14,624 nucleotides of DNA, from NCBI GenBank assembly GCA_964493695.1, contig CAZBPG010000098.1:1-14624 (forward strand). The letters are read 5' to 3'. The translations under genes were made by a program, and so were the position numbers. This document shows positions 6,409 through 13,289 of the stretch, piece by piece. Within the stretch, counting starts at the first letter, position 1, and each line of letters starts with the position of its first letter. The notes under the pieces were generated by a model, which had not been told where the DNA came from, ran no database searches, and was given only the letters and a program-made list of their open reading frames with translations. The DNA comes from Bog-950 sp964493695. GTDB taxonomy: Bacteria > Bacteroidota > Bacteroidia > Chitinophagales > LD1.

Positions 6409-7577
6409 TGCGCCACAGGGCGTAACCCCTTGTCAAGTTCGTATTGTAGCCCGAACTGAATAAACATGCCTATGCCGTAGGGCTTTGCTGTTTTGTGAGC
6501 TCTTTTAAAATAGTAACTCTTATTGCCAATGCAGGTACCGGTGCATATATTTTTTGCAGTAAGAAAATGTTTACCGGTAGCAACAATGCTTTGTTCTCTT
6601 AAACCTTTGTATGCTAAAGCAACAGCGTTGCTGTATACAGCATTTGTTACTAACCCTAAACGGACAGCCGTGTTTATTCCGTAAGCAAACATGGCGGTAC
6701 AGCTGCTCTCTATCCAGTTTTCAGGTTCTTTGTTTCTTACCGGCAACTGAAACCAATGTCCGGTTGCCTTATCCTGTAACTCCGGCAGGTGCACAATCAT
6801 TTCTTTCAGGTAACCGGAAAGTTCCTGATAATAAGGACTGCTCTTCGGCAATATTTCTAAGGCATCGGAGAGGGTAACCACAATCCAACCGTTGCCCCTT
6901 CCCCAAATCTCAGCGCTTCTTCTGCTTTGTTTGTCGGCCCAGTTCATCTGGCTGCAAAAAGTGCAATGCTTTTTGTTGTCGCTATCCCACCCGTGAACCC
7001 ACAGGCCGTACTCTTTGCTCTGCAACTTCTCCTTATGCAGGCGAAACTGCTTTATGAACTCCTCCAGGTACTTCTCGTCACCGGAAGCCTGATACATTTC
7101 CAGCAAAAATTCCCCAATCATGAACACGGTATCATCCCACAGCTCAGTAAAAAGCATCAGGTGCGAAACAGCTCCTTCAGTTGTCCGCCTTATTTTAAGG
7201 TAATCGCTGTAAATTTTTTCCGCTTTCGCTTTATACTTCTCTTCTTTCGTTATCCGGTACAAAAAAGCCATGCCCAAACCCGAAGCTACGGAGTTGGGTG
7301 ATTTTCCGTTTGCAACAGCGTACGTATTATCCATAGCTTTTTTAATGTAAGCGAGATATAGTAGTTTTTGAGTGGCCGAACTGTGCCCATATTGTTTTAC
7401 CATAGTATTAAGTAAGGCAGCGTGAGTCCATCTCCATTTATATTGGTTTGCGGGCAGATAAGATTCATGCACATAACGGTCCAGGGTATCTACCCAAGAT
7501 TGCGCACTGATGGCAGCAGGTAAGAGAAGAAAGAACACAGCCGAAAAACAGATTAGTATTTTGTTGTGCTTTCGCAT
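6405..7577 (-). CDS. Secreted GH105/GH88-type unsaturated uronyl hydrolase
   Basis: This 390-residue protein has a signal peptide (cleavage near ISAQ, residues 23-26), so it is probably periplasmic. The (alpha/alpha)6-barrel motifs of GH105/GH88 are present: LWDDTVFM (146-153) with Asp149, VHGWD (194-198) with His195, WGRGNGW (225-231) and ESSCTAMFAYG (290-300). The spacing of Asp149 and His195 matches, from memory, the Asp143 and His189 of B. subtilis YteR. The expected role is to remove 4,5-unsaturated galacturonyl or glucuronyl residues from oligosaccharides made by polysaccharide lyases, as in rhamnogalacturonan use. An insertion between the His and RGN motifs (about 199-224) contains CTFC. 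No lyase, SusC/SusD or other carbohydrate gene is nearby, so the substrate is unknown. The stop TAA overlaps that of the acyl-CoA synthetase gene. Confidence 0.88.
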   Translation of the reverse strand: MRKHNKILICFSAVFFLLLPAAISAQSWVDTLDRYVHESYLPANQYKWRWTHAALLNTMVKQYGHSSATQKLLYLAYIKKAMDNTYAVANGKSPNSVASGLGMAFLYRITKEEKYKAKAEKIYSDYLKIRRTTEGAVSHLMLFTELWDDTVFMIGEFLLEMYQASGDEKYLEEFIKQFRLHKEKLQSKEYGLWVHGWDSDNKKHCTFCSQMNWADKQSRRSAEIWGRGNGWIVVTLSDALEILPKSSPYYQELSGYLKEMIVHLPELQDKATGHWFQLPVRNKEPENWIESSCTAMFAYGINTAVRLGLVTNAVYSNAVALAYKGLREQSIVATGKHFLTAKNICTGTCIGNKSYYFKRAHKTAKPYGIGMFIQFGLQYELDKGLRPVAH

Positions 7578-7620
7578 ATTGTCGCCCGAAGATATTCGCT
7601 AAGTTGAGATTTACGGAAAC

Positions 7621-7656
7621 AAAAAGCGGAAACAAATAAAGTTTGTTTCCGCTTTT
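7621..7656 (-). terminator. Intrinsic terminator of the TlpA-like gene
   Basis: Arms at 7622-7636 and 7642-7656 form a perfect 15-bp stem (AAAAGCGGAAACAAA with its complement) around a 5-base loop. On the minus strand the hairpin ends in CTTTTT and starts about 20 bases after the stop of the gene ending at 7677. It lies 44 bp upstream of the hydrolase start codon, so it separates the two minus-strand genes. Confidence 0.8.
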
Positions 7657-7676
7657 CTATTCAATCTACAATCTGT

Positions 7677-9173
7677 TTATTCTGTTCCTTCCTGTTTGTC
7701 CTCATCCCCTTCGCGTACTTTAGTAGGAAGTTTTCCTTTATACGAAGGGTCTTCTAAGTGAAGAATGTAATCTTCCACCTGGTCGGCACCTATTCTGCGG
7801 GCTTTAATCACTTTGTTGGCATCAAGAATATAAATCTGCGGAGTGCTTTGAATATCCCATTCAAAACGGAAATTGCTGTGGTGTTTGGCATCGCAAACGT
7901 TAATCCAGTCCAGGTTGTTGTTCTTAATAAAATTCACCCAGTCGCCATAATGTTCAATTTCCATAATAGCCGGAGAGTATCCTTCCACACTGATGTTTTT
8001 CTTTTTCAGGTTATGGTAAGCTTCCGCCAGCACCGGTATTTCTTTTTTGCAATGTCCGCAATCCGGGTCCCAGAAAGCAAGAATGGTATACTTCGCCTTA
8101 ACATCCTGCAGCGATCGCCATTGCATTTCGGTTGAATCAGTAGGAAGAATCAAACGCTGGGCGGGTTTGTTGACCAGCACCGGTTCAAGACGGGTGGCGC
8201 GGTCACAAATCTTAAAGCGTTTAGCGGTGTCAATCCATGGAGTCATATCCTGTTTGCAGAAATAATTTTTTCCGAAATGAACATAAGCTGCATCAAAACC
8301 CATGATTTTTGAATTCGCCATTTCATTAAAAACATAAGTAAGGATGTAACGGTATACTTCGTTCTTCTTATCGGTCTTACCCAGCAGTTCTTCTCCTCCG
8401 GCAATGATGGAATCCGGAACCTGAACAAGGGTTTGATTCATGAACGTTTTAAGCTTGTTATGAAACACCGGGCAACGCAACAGGCGCTCATCCTTCAAAT
8501 CAACATTGTCCCAGTAATGAGCCTTGTAAAAGCGCCACTGGAAAGATGAATCAATCATGTTTCCTTTTGCATCGCGTGGTGCATCCGGAACATCAATGTC
8601 TTTCATAGCTTTTAAAAGTTTGGCATAAAACAAAGTGGGATACTTTGTAACAACATCGCTACGCTTTGCTTTTACGTCCTGATCTATTTTAACCAGTTGT
8701 TCGCGGAGTTTGTCTTTGTCTTTCTGCTCTTTAGCTGCTTTGTAAAGGTTGCCAAGCGAGTCAGACGTTCCTTTCATTTTTCCTAAAAACTTCATGTCGT
8801 CATAAAACAAACCGTTCTCAACGGAACCGGTAATCTTTACATGGCCGGTAAGGTCATTGGTATCGGTTTCAATGGTAAAGGCAGATTCGCTGATGATAAA
8901 TTCAAAATAACGGTTGCCCAATGCCGGAAACACCGCCAGGTAAACCCCTCCGGGCAAAGTAGTGTCAGCTTTCAAAACAATCACCCCCTTCTTATCGAAG
9001 TTGATGGTGTCTTTTACATACTGCTTATCGCCATAATAATTCGCAAGAATCATGTTTGAACCTTCAAGTCCTTTTACGCTTATCTTGATGTTCATAGGGG
9101 TTTTGTTTGTTCCTGCAAAGGCCAGGGCAAACATAAAACAGGAGAGGAGTACACTTGAAATCTTCTTCTTCAT
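7677..9173 (-). CDS. TlpA-like thioredoxin-fold protein with DUF4369-type N-terminus
   Basis: This is a 498-residue envelope protein. The signal peptide is residues 1-20 (MKKKISSVLL..., ending ALAFA) without a lipobox. Residues about 27-125 form a beta-rich domain with the pattern of DUF4369. Residues about 126-345 are a charged, helical middle region like DUF5106 of Bacteroidota TlpA proteins. Residues about 358-475 are a thioredoxin fold with FWDPDCGHC (Cys372 and Cys375) and the cis-proline STP (443-445). These proteins are thought to act in periplasmic thiol-disulfide chemistry, such as cytochrome c maturation or oxidative defence; the true substrate here is unknown. The CGHC active site is that of protein disulfide isomerases. 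The C-terminal tail (480-498) is very acidic. It is a single gene with a candidate promoter upstream and a strong terminator downstream. Confidence 0.9.
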   Translation of the reverse strand: MKKKISSVLLSCFMFALAFAGTNKTPMNIKISVKGLEGSNMILANYYGDKQYVKDTINFDKKGVIVLKADTTLPGGVYLAVFPALGNRYFEFIISESAFTIETDTNDLTGHVKITGSVENGLFYDDMKFLGKMKGTSDSLGNLYKAAKEQKDKDKLREQLVKIDQDVKAKRSDVVTKYPTLFYAKLLKAMKDIDVPDAPRDAKGNMIDSSFQWRFYKAHYWDNVDLKDERLLRCPVFHNKLKTFMNQTLVQVPDSIIAGGEELLGKTDKKNEVYRYILTYVFNEMANSKIMGFDAAYVHFGKNYFCKQDMTPWIDTAKRFKICDRATRLEPVLVNKPAQRLILPTDSTEMQWRSLQDVKAKYTILAFWDPDCGHCKKEIPVLAEAYHNLKKKNISVEGYSPAIMEIEHYGDWVNFIKNNNLDWINVCDAKHHSNFRFEWDIQSTPQIYILDANKVIKARRIGADQVEDYILHLEDPSYKGKLPTKVREGDEDKQEGTE

Positions 9174-9193
9174 AGTTGGATTTTAAACGCTGC

Positions 9194-9223
9194 CAAAAAT
9201 ATTCTAATTCCTTAAACGTCTAA
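9194..9223 (-). promoter_or_regulatory. Candidate promoter of the TlpA-like gene
   Basis: On the minus strand TATTTTTG (9201-9194) is a perfect TAnnTTTG -7 box. It lies 19 bases after TTA (9223-9221), one base off the TTG -33 element. The ATG at 9173 lies about 20 bases downstream, giving a short leader. Confidence 0.5.
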
Positions 9224-9255
9224 TATCATTCCATTCTGTATGCCGTTAAAATATC

Positions 9256-9456
9256 TTAACCGTTGTTTAAGAAAGAGAAGGAAGAGGGCTCGGTCCACGC
9301 CATTCTGCCGCTATCGTTAATAGTAATCCATGCCGGCAGCGGAGCGCCTTGTGTCATTATGCAGCCGTAATGTTTTGCGCCCGGCACCACCGCACAGTTC
9401 GAAATAAGTTCACCGCGCCTCTGCGAGACCTCCTGCCTTTCACCACTCGCCATCAC
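9256..9456 (-). other. Doubtful 66-codon ORF, possible gene remnant
   Basis: An ORF with a GTG start (or the ATG next to it) begins directly after the stop of the M28 peptidase gene. Its product ends in WITINDSGRMAWTEPSSFSF and shows no signal peptide or helix. A GAGGAG upstream of the start is part of the peptidase's own last codons, so it is weak evidence. The 5' part of the ORF overlaps GCGCCTCTGCGAGA (9415-9428 on the plus strand), which from memory is a dispersed intergenic word in Bacteroidota. The 3' part (9256-9405) looks more protein-like and may be the tail of a decayed gene. I do not recognise it. Confidence 0.25.
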
Positions 9457-10641
9457 TCACTGCTCCTCATCCCACTGCCTTACAAACTCCGCTACACCGT
9501 TTTTGGTATTCTCTAAAGCTATGGGGTTAACATTAGCCACCACATCTCTGCGGGTATGGTAAGTAGGGTCCAGTTTATCAATAGCAATACCGATAATGGT
9601 GACTGAAGGAATACCCGCGCGGTTAAAGCCTACCGCATCGGTTCCGCCAATAGGAATGGTCACCGTTTTCAGCGGAATGTTTTTTGCGGCAAAGCTTCTT
9701 TGCAGACGGTCTATCAGCAGCGGGCTGTGCGTAGTGCCGCTCATCAGTTCTGTTTTTACCAGCGCCATATGCTCGGGCAGGCGCACCCCGTCAATGTTTA
9801 CCAGGTGCGCGTTTTCGGCAAGCAGTTCATCTTTTTTGGCCAGTACATAATTCATAGAGCCGCAGAGTCCGGTTTCCTCGCTGCCAAAACTCACAAACTT
9901 TAAGCGCGTGTTTTGCAGAATAGATTTTCCGCGTACCTGCGGGTCGGCAAAGCTTTTGAAAACGTTATACGAAATAGCAATGCCCGAAAGATTATCGGCT
10001 GCGCCATCTACCGGTTCGCTGCCGTGCATATTAAAGTAAGTAACGGTAGAAGGACTAAGCACCACAAAAACCATAAACACCCACCAGCTCCAGACACCGG
10101 TTGGCAGCAGAATAGCCAGCAGGCAAAACACCGGAAACAACACCATGATGGCTCCGGCAATAATCGTGAGCAGCGAACCGAACTGCCCCAGTTTATACCA
10201 CCATTTAAATTCAAACACACTGTCAATGTGCCCCGAAACTATCAGGGTGCTTTTTACTTCGCCTTTGGGTTCCAGTGTGGCTTCCACATTCCACGAGGTC
10301 ATCAGCGGGCCGGGAAACTTTTGAAACACTACGGTGTAGGTCATAAAATCTAAAACAAAAGCCACGGCATTGCCCAGCGAAAGCACCAGTGCAAGAATCT
10401 TGAGCCAGAGGATATCGGGAACAGCGAAGTAGTAAAGTATCATGGCTATGAAGAACACCGCGCAGTAATACTTCAGCTTACCGAACCGCGCGTTCAGGTA
10501 TTCCTCAAACTCCATCAACTGAACGTTCTCGGTATGCTCCAAACATTTATCGCGCATAAAAAGCTGTGCATGTTTCTCGGCATGGCTCGCTGCCGGCCTC
10601 GGCCCGAATTGGTGGATGATGTCGGTAATGAGTTGTATCAT
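9457..10641 (-). CDS. Membrane-embedded M28-family zinc peptidase
   Basis: This 394-residue protein is a metallopeptidase of the M28 (aminopeptidase Y/glutaminyl cyclase-like) group. Zinc ligands fit the family order: His138 in SGHIDS, Asp216 in DGAADNLSG, Glu255 and Glu256 in GSEETGLCG (general base and ligand), Asp284 in NIDG, and His362 in YHTRRD. Four hydrophobic segments are present: about 57-73 and 77-98 before the first ligand, and about 153-180 and 185-203 between His138 and Asp216. The catalytic domain is therefore split by a membrane hairpin. There is no classical signal peptide. Substrate is unknown; an aminopeptidase acting on peptides near the inner membrane is the simplest guess. 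It follows ftcD by 122 bp of repetitive DNA on the same strand and has no clear promoter of its own, so co-transcription is possible. Confidence 0.88.
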   Translation of the reverse strand: MIQLITDIIHQFGPRPAASHAEKHAQLFMRDKCLEHTENVQLMEFEEYLNARFGKLKYYCAVFFIAMILYYFAVPDILWLKILALVLSLGNAVAFVLDFMTYTVVFQKFPGPLMTSWNVEATLEPKGEVKSTLIVSGHIDSVFEFKWWYKLGQFGSLLTIIAGAIMVLFPVFCLLAILLPTGVWSWWVFMVFVVLSPSTVTYFNMHGSEPVDGAADNLSGIAISYNVFKSFADPQVRGKSILQNTRLKFVSFGSEETGLCGSMNYVLAKKDELLAENAHLVNIDGVRLPEHMALVKTELMSGTTHSPLLIDRLQRSFAAKNIPLKTVTIPIGGTDAVGFNRAGIPSVTIIGIAIDKLDPTYHTRRDVVANVNPIALENTKNGVAEFVRQWDEEQ

Positions 10642-10672
10642 GTTGTTGGTTTCTTGTTTCTTGTTTGTTGTT

Positions 10673-10747
10673 GGCTGTTACCACTCGCCACTGCTACTGC
10701 CACTGCTACTGCCACTGCTACTGCTACTATTGCTGGCTGTTACCACT
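10673..10747. repeat. CACTGCTACTGC tandem repeat flanked by direct repeats
   Basis: Three perfect copies of the 12-bp unit CACTGCTACTGC run from 10689 to 10724, followed by a partial copy. The block is bracketed by two copies of GGCTGTTACCACT (10673-10685 and 10735-10747), 62 bp apart. It fills the gap between ftcD and the peptidase gene. Similar words (CTGCTACTGCTAC near 2865-2885, and ACCACTCGCCA near 9442 and 10680) occur in other gaps of the window. No coding function is apparent. Confidence 0.8.
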
Positions 10748-10763
10748 TGCTACTAGCTATTCA

Positions 10764-12422
10764 CTACTCGCCCTTATCAATCTTCCTCTCCACTATCGCC
10801 AGCACCTTCCTTTCCATTTCCTTTGCCTTGTCTAATAGCTGTTTCCCTTTTGCCAGTTTGCGTGCAGTATAGCGTTTATCGGTATAAGACGAAGCATTGA
10901 TTTTTACATTCAGCCATGCACCGTATACGGCAGAGCGCGCACACAGCGCCCCCACACCGGCATCGGAAACAGAATTAGGGTTACCGGTCTCTGCCATCAC
11001 TTTAATTACATCAAAACTTTTCAGCGAAAGCTCCATTACGCGGAACGGAACTTCAATAGCGTGCTTAGTGGCTTCCTGAATAGCTTCTTTACGCACAGCC
11101 TTTTCCGCATCGCTCGATTTAGGCAAAGCAAACGCATCCATTATCCGGTTAAACGCGCGGGTATCTTCATCCACTAACTTCAGTAACTCATCTTTTATTT
11201 TCTGACCGTCTTCCGCGTAATTCGAAAATTCTTTCCACCGGTCGTCCCATCCTTTCTTATGCGAAGAAAGATTGGCCACCATCGTGCCTAGCGAAACACC
11301 CAGTGCCCCCATGTAAGCCGAAATAGAACCTCCACCCGGTGCCGGACTTTCGCTGGCTGTTTCATCGGCAAACTTCCGCAGGTTCATGTTAATGAGCGGA
11401 GATAAGCCAACATCTTCCAGCATATATTCAATAATGCGTTTGCGTGGCTCAAAGGCGGTAAGTTCATCCAGGCCCATACTCTTCACGGCAATCTTTATCA
11501 GTTCCTCTTCGCTCACACCGGTTGAACGGTTTTGCTTCAGTAGAAAATACTTACCGGCATCTAAAATTGCTTTCAAGGGCATTAAACCAATCAACTCACT
11601 ACCGGTTACCCGCATACCGCGGTTGTAAGCGCTCTTTACGCACTCATCAAACGCCACGTGCACCGGTGTAATGTTGATGTTCGTCAGGTTCATGCTCACC
11701 TGTGCTACTCCGTATTCGGCAATATACCAGCCAATGCCTTTTACACTTTTGCAGGCACCGGGCTGGGTTACTTCCTTTCCCGATTCATTTTTTACTTTAC
11801 GACCTTGCTCGCGCACATCAAATGCCACCGAGTTAGCCCTGCGCACCGAAGTTGTATTCAGGTTCACATTATAAGCCACCAGAAAATCGCGCGCACCAAT
11901 AGCAATGTTTCCACTCTTCTCATTAAAGGCAGTACCGTAATCCGGTTTCCATTCTTTCAGTTTTATCTTCTGCGCAATGCCTTCGTACTCACCGGCACGA
12001 ATGTTCGCTAAGTTTTTGCGGTGAGGCGCAGTGGCCGCATATTCATAGAGGTAAACCGGTATCTTTAAATCTTTTCCTACACCCTCGCCCAGTTTCCTGG
12101 CGCAGGCAATGCAGTCTTCCATCGTGGCATTCGCAATCGGTATAAACGGACAAACATCCGTAGCCCCGAAGCGCGGGTGCTCGCCTTTGTGTTTACGCAT
12201 ATCAATCAATTCAGCGGCTTTGGCAATGGCGCGGTAAGCGGCTTCCACCACGTTGTTTTCATCGCCCACAAAAGTTACCACGGTGCGGTTGGTGGCTTTG
12301 CCCGGGTCTATGTTCAGCAGTTTAATTCCTTCCACACTTTCAATGGCATCGGTAATCTGCTTGATGATATTCATATCGCGGCCTTCGCTGAAATTCGGAA
12401 CGCATTCGATGAGCTTCTTCAT
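10764..12422 (-). CDS. ftcD: Bifunctional glutamate formiminotransferase / formimidoyl-THF cyclodeaminase
   Basis: This is a 552-residue fusion enzyme close in length to mammalian FTCD (541). The N-terminal half (1-about 325) is the formiminotransferase: it moves the formimino group from N-formimino-L-glutamate to tetrahydrofolate. His82 in GEHPRFGATDVCPF matches the catalytic His82 of FTCD. The C-terminal part (about 345-552) is the cyclodeaminase, which releases ammonia and gives 5,10-methenyl-THF; it shows PAPGGGS (360-366) and LVDEDTRAFN (416-425), where the family's active-site Asp lies. Together they serve histidine degradation and feed one-carbon folate. The start is the ATG at 12422, giving MKKLIECVPNFSEGRD; the frame stays open upstream to 12488, but that longer form overlaps mazG. 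The hut genes are not nearby. It is divergent from mazG across 48 bp. Confidence 0.96.
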   Translation of the reverse strand: MKKLIECVPNFSEGRDMNIIKQITDAIESVEGIKLLNIDPGKATNRTVVTFVGDENNVVEAAYRAIAKAAELIDMRKHKGEHPRFGATDVCPFIPIANATMEDCIACARKLGEGVGKDLKIPVYLYEYAATAPHRKNLANIRAGEYEGIAQKIKLKEWKPDYGTAFNEKSGNIAIGARDFLVAYNVNLNTTSVRRANSVAFDVREQGRKVKNESGKEVTQPGACKSVKGIGWYIAEYGVAQVSMNLTNINITPVHVAFDECVKSAYNRGMRVTGSELIGLMPLKAILDAGKYFLLKQNRSTGVSEEELIKIAVKSMGLDELTAFEPRKRIIEYMLEDVGLSPLINMNLRKFADETASESPAPGGGSISAYMGALGVSLGTMVANLSSHKKGWDDRWKEFSNYAEDGQKIKDELLKLVDEDTRAFNRIMDAFALPKSSDAEKAVRKEAIQEATKHAIEVPFRVMELSLKSFDVIKVMAETGNPNSVSDAGVGALCARSAVYGAWLNVKINASSYTDKRYTARKLAKGKQLLDKAKEMERKVLAIVERKIDKGE

Positions 12423-12458
12423 GTTGGAAATTTTGTGTGAATATAAACCTGCGGTGCT

Positions 12459-12466
12459 TATGTTTG
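12459..12466 (+). promoter_or_regulatory. Perfect -7 box before mazG
   Basis: TATGTTTG is an exact match to the Bacteroidota TAnnTTTG element and ends only 4 bases before the mazG ATG. A TTG at 12433-12435 lies 23 bases upstream, longer than the usual spacing of about 19. If used, transcription would start at or next to the ATG, giving a leaderless or nearly leaderless mRNA. Confidence 0.4.
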
Positions 12467-12470
12467 GGCA

Positions 12471-13250
12471 ATGATAAACAAAGAACAAAAATTACTTGCC
12501 TTTGAGCGCATCCTTAAAATTATGGATGAACTGCGCGAGCAATGCCCTTGGGACCGGAAACAAACCATGGAAACGCTGCGTCCGCTCACCATCGAAGAAA
12601 CGTACGAGTTAGGCGATGCCATATTGAAAGGCGACATGAAAGAAGTGAAGGAAGAACTGGGCGACCTGTTGCTGCATATTGTTTTCTACGCTAAAATAGG
12701 AGAGGAGAAAGAGGCATTTGATATCACGAGCGTGATAAACGATTTGTGTGAGAAACTCATTTACCGTCATCCGCATATTTACAGCGATGTAAAAGTGAAC
12801 AATGAAGAAGATGTAAAGAAAAACTGGGAGCAATTGAAAATGCGCGAAGGCAAGAAATCTGTTTTGGGCGGTGTGCCCGGTTCGCTCCCCGCATTAATCA
12901 AAGCCTACCGCATACAGGATAAAGCCGCACAGGTAAAATTTGAATGGGAGAAGATTGAAGATGTGTGGAAGAAAGTGGAAGAGGAGCAGGGAGAGTTGGC
13001 AGCAGCAGTTAGCAGCGGCAGTATAGAAAAAACAGAAGAAGAGTTTGGCGATTTGCTTTTTGCGCTGGTAAACTATGCGCGCTTTCTGAAGGTAGACCCC
13101 GAAACCGCTTTGGAAAGGACCAACATTAAATTCATCCGCAGGTTTAAATTTATTGAAGAGAAAGCGGAGAAAATGCAGAAATCGCTCAACGATATGACGC
13201 TCGAAGAAATGGACGGAATATGGAATGAAGCAAAGTTGGCAGGACTTTAG
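12471..13250 (+). CDS. mazG: Nucleoside triphosphate pyrophosphohydrolase MazG
   Basis: This 259-residue protein hydrolyses (d)NTPs to the monophosphate and pyrophosphate, removing abnormal nucleotides and possibly lowering ppGpp. Two tandem MazG helical domains are present, as in the full-length E. coli enzyme. The first has CPWD (25-28), EETYELGD (42-49) and EELGD (61-65), giving the ExxE-12-28-ExxD magnesium site. The second has EEEQGE (170-175) and EEEFGD (189-194). Length is typical. Expression likely starts from the promoter region shared with the divergent ftcD gene. The next gene follows 39 bp later on the same strand and may be co-transcribed. Confidence 0.95.
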   Translation: MINKEQKLLAFERILKIMDELREQCPWDRKQTMETLRPLTIEETYELGDAILKGDMKEVKEELGDLLLHIVFYAKIGEEKEAFDITSVINDLCEKLIYRHPHIYSDVKVNNEEDVKKNWEQLKMREGKKSVLGGVPGSLPALIKAYRIQDKAAQVKFEWEKIEDVWKKVEEEQGELAAAVSSGSIEKTEEEFGDLLFALVNYARFLKVDPETALERTNIKFIRRFKFIEEKAEKMQKSLNDMTLEEMDGIWNEAKLAGL

Positions 13251-13289
13251 CAGTGTTAAAAATCATCAATACTTTTATCTTGCTTTAAA

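Noticed and set aside
9913..10353. 146-codon plus-strand ORF inside the M28 peptidase region
   Set aside because: It is antisense to well-conserved zinc-ligand motifs; its Lys/His/Gln-rich product is typical of shadows.
10534..10872. 112-codon plus-strand ORF with an alternating Ala-Thr run
   Set aside because: The run is just the CACTGCTACTGC tandem repeat read in one frame, and both ends are antisense to real genes.
12423..12488. 22-residue N-terminal extension of FtcD
   Set aside because: Family alignment starts at MKKLIECVPNFSEG, and the extension would overlap the mazG start and both promoters.
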